Below, in pieces: positions 5,672-6,457 of a stretch of 6,457 bases of DNA. The position numbers were made by a program, and so were the translations under genes. Under the pieces are notes generated by a model. It was not told the origin of the DNA. It was given only the letters and a program-made list of their open reading frames with translations, and did not search any database. Positions within the stretch are counted from its first letter, which is position 1, and the number at the start of each line of letters is the position of its first letter. Source of the DNA: Bog-473 sp035552395. GTDB lineage: Bacteria; Actinomycetota; Acidimicrobiia; Acidimicrobiales; RAAP-2. The stretch spans positions 1 through 6,457 of the forward strand of contig DASZLL010000053.1 in NCBI GenBank assembly GCA_035552395.1, given 5' to 3'.

Positions 5672-5678
5672 CCGAGCG

Positions 5679-5694
5679 GCGAACCCAGGTTCGC
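5679..5694. terminator. Hairpin in the convergent gap after the helix-turn-helix gene
   Basis: GCGAAC at 5679-5684 pairs with GTTCGC at 5689-5694 around a CCAG loop. It fills most of the 23-base gap between the stop codons of the helix-turn-helix citrate synthase homologue and the convergent beta-propeller gene. There is no T-tract on either side, so this is a possible bidirectional terminator or transcript-end structure only. Confidence 0.5.
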
Positions 5695-6457
5695 TCACCC
5701 CGCCCCGATGACGATGGATGAGGGATGCCCCCCGAGGCGCAGCGGCCGCCCGACCTTGCCCGTGGTCAAGGTCACCGGGACCAACCCGCCGGCCTGTTGG
5801 GTCACCCACGCCGTCGCCCCGTCGGCGCTCAGCGCGACGCCCTGTGCCGCGTCGGGCAGCCCGATCGCGGTCCCGACCGCCGACCCGGCCAGCGTGACCG
5901 GCACCAGGCCGGCCCCGCCGCACACGTACGCGGTGAGGCCGGACGCGTCGATCGCGATGCCGGTGGGATTGAGGGGCAACGCGACGGGGACGCCCGGATG
6001 GAGCGTCGTGGCGTTGATCGGCGTCAGCGTGGCGTTGCCGAAGTTCCCGACCAGCACCTGGCCGGACGCCACGGCCAGGGTCTGGGGGCCCGGTCCCACC
6101 GCGATCGCCGCACCGGCCTGCAACGAACGCAGGTCGATCGGCGTGACCGTGTTGCTGCCGTAGTTGGCCACGAACGCCGTGGGCGCCCCGGAGCCCGTCG
6201 CCGGCGCCGACACGGCGATCGCCACCGGCTCGGCGCCGACAGCGATCGGCCGGCCGGCCCGCCACGTGCCGAGGTCGACCGGCGTCACGCTGTCCGAGTC
6301 CAGGTTGGCCACCAAGGCGATGCCCTGTCCGTGCGTCCCCCCGGGCGCGAATGCCACGGCGTCGGGCTCCACGCCCACCGTCACCGTGTGGATCACGTCG
6401 TGGGTGGCCGGGACGATCTCGTGCAGCGCGTCGTCCCCCTGCGTGACCACGAGGAGC
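5695..6457 (-). CDS. YVTN/YncE-like beta-propeller protein, C-terminal part (runs off right edge)
   Basis: The last 254 codons of a longer minus-strand gene are present; the frame stays open to the window edge. The GTG at 6450 lies inside a propeller strand (LLVVTQGDDALHEI), so it is not taken as a start. The visible protein is about five repeats of 40-47 residues plus a closing strand. Each repeat follows the pattern I-x-V-G-x-x-P-x-x-(I/L/V)-A-(V/I), then VANYGSNTVTPIDL-like strands and a turn ending in x-x-G. The second repeat contains FVANYGSNTVTPIDL, close to the YVTN beta-propeller signature. Such proteins are commonly secreted or anchored outside the cell, and bind ligands or act in protein interaction or as lactonase-like folds; a signal peptide would lie outside the window. 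The terminal VG-x-P strand suggests the ring closes at this end. Function is unknown, and nothing links it to the citrate synthase genes beyond convergence. Confidence 0.5.
   Translation of the reverse strand, partial: LLVVTQGDDALHEIVPATHDVIHTVTVGVEPDAVAFAPGGTHGQGIALVANLDSDSVTPVDLGTWRAGRPIAVGAEPVAIAVSAPATGSGAPTAFVANYGSNTVTPIDLRSLQAGAAIAVGPGPQTLAVASGQVLVGNFGNATLTPINATTLHPGVPVALPLNPTGIAIDASGLTAYVCGGAGLVPVTLAGSAVGTAIGLPDAAQGVALSADGATAWVTQQAGGLVPVTLTTGKVGRPLRLGGHPSSIVIGAG

Overview
The window is about 70% GC and every gene has strong G/C bias at third codon positions. The mix of genes points to a high-GC actinomycete: an NDMA-dependent type zinc alcohol dehydrogenase, a DUF4395 membrane protein, and a CitA-type citrate synthase. 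An Acidimicrobiia-like lineage is possible, but that is inference from gene content and base composition. No rRNA, tRNA, CRISPR array, transposase or phage gene was seen. It reads as chromosomal, mainly metabolic DNA.

Layout from left to right: (1) the N-terminal part of an alpha/beta hydrolase on the minus strand, cut by the left edge; (2) divergent from it, a 206-residue protein with the COQ4-type zinc motif HDxxH-x11-E and a hydrophobic C-terminus; (3) 41 bases downstream on the same strand, a 370-residue NDMA-dependent alcohol dehydrogenase family member; (4) convergent with that, a DUF4395 membrane protein with two CxxC motifs, whose upstream region holds a palindrome very like an IscR type 1 (Rrf2-family) operator; (5) a citrate synthase with two N-terminal CBS domains, ending in a good intrinsic terminator; (6) divergent from it across only 60 bases, a second citrate synthase homologue carrying an N-terminal MerR/excisionase-type helix-turn-helix; (7) convergent with that, the C-terminal part of a YVTN/YncE-like beta-propeller protein that runs off the right edge.

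The most interesting part is the back-to-back pair of citrate synthase homologues. One is fused to a nucleotide-sensing module and the other to a DNA-binding module that keeps the three catalytic positions. Their candidate -10 elements overlap in a short AT-rich intergenic region that also contains two palindromes. This suggests, as a hypothesis, that the helix-turn-helix protein senses an acetyl-CoA, oxaloacetate or citrate-type ligand and controls the divergent CBS-citrate synthase gene and itself. The COQ4-like protein next to a probable mycofactocin-linked dehydrogenase, and the IscR-like site upstream of the DUF4395 gene, are independent second leads.
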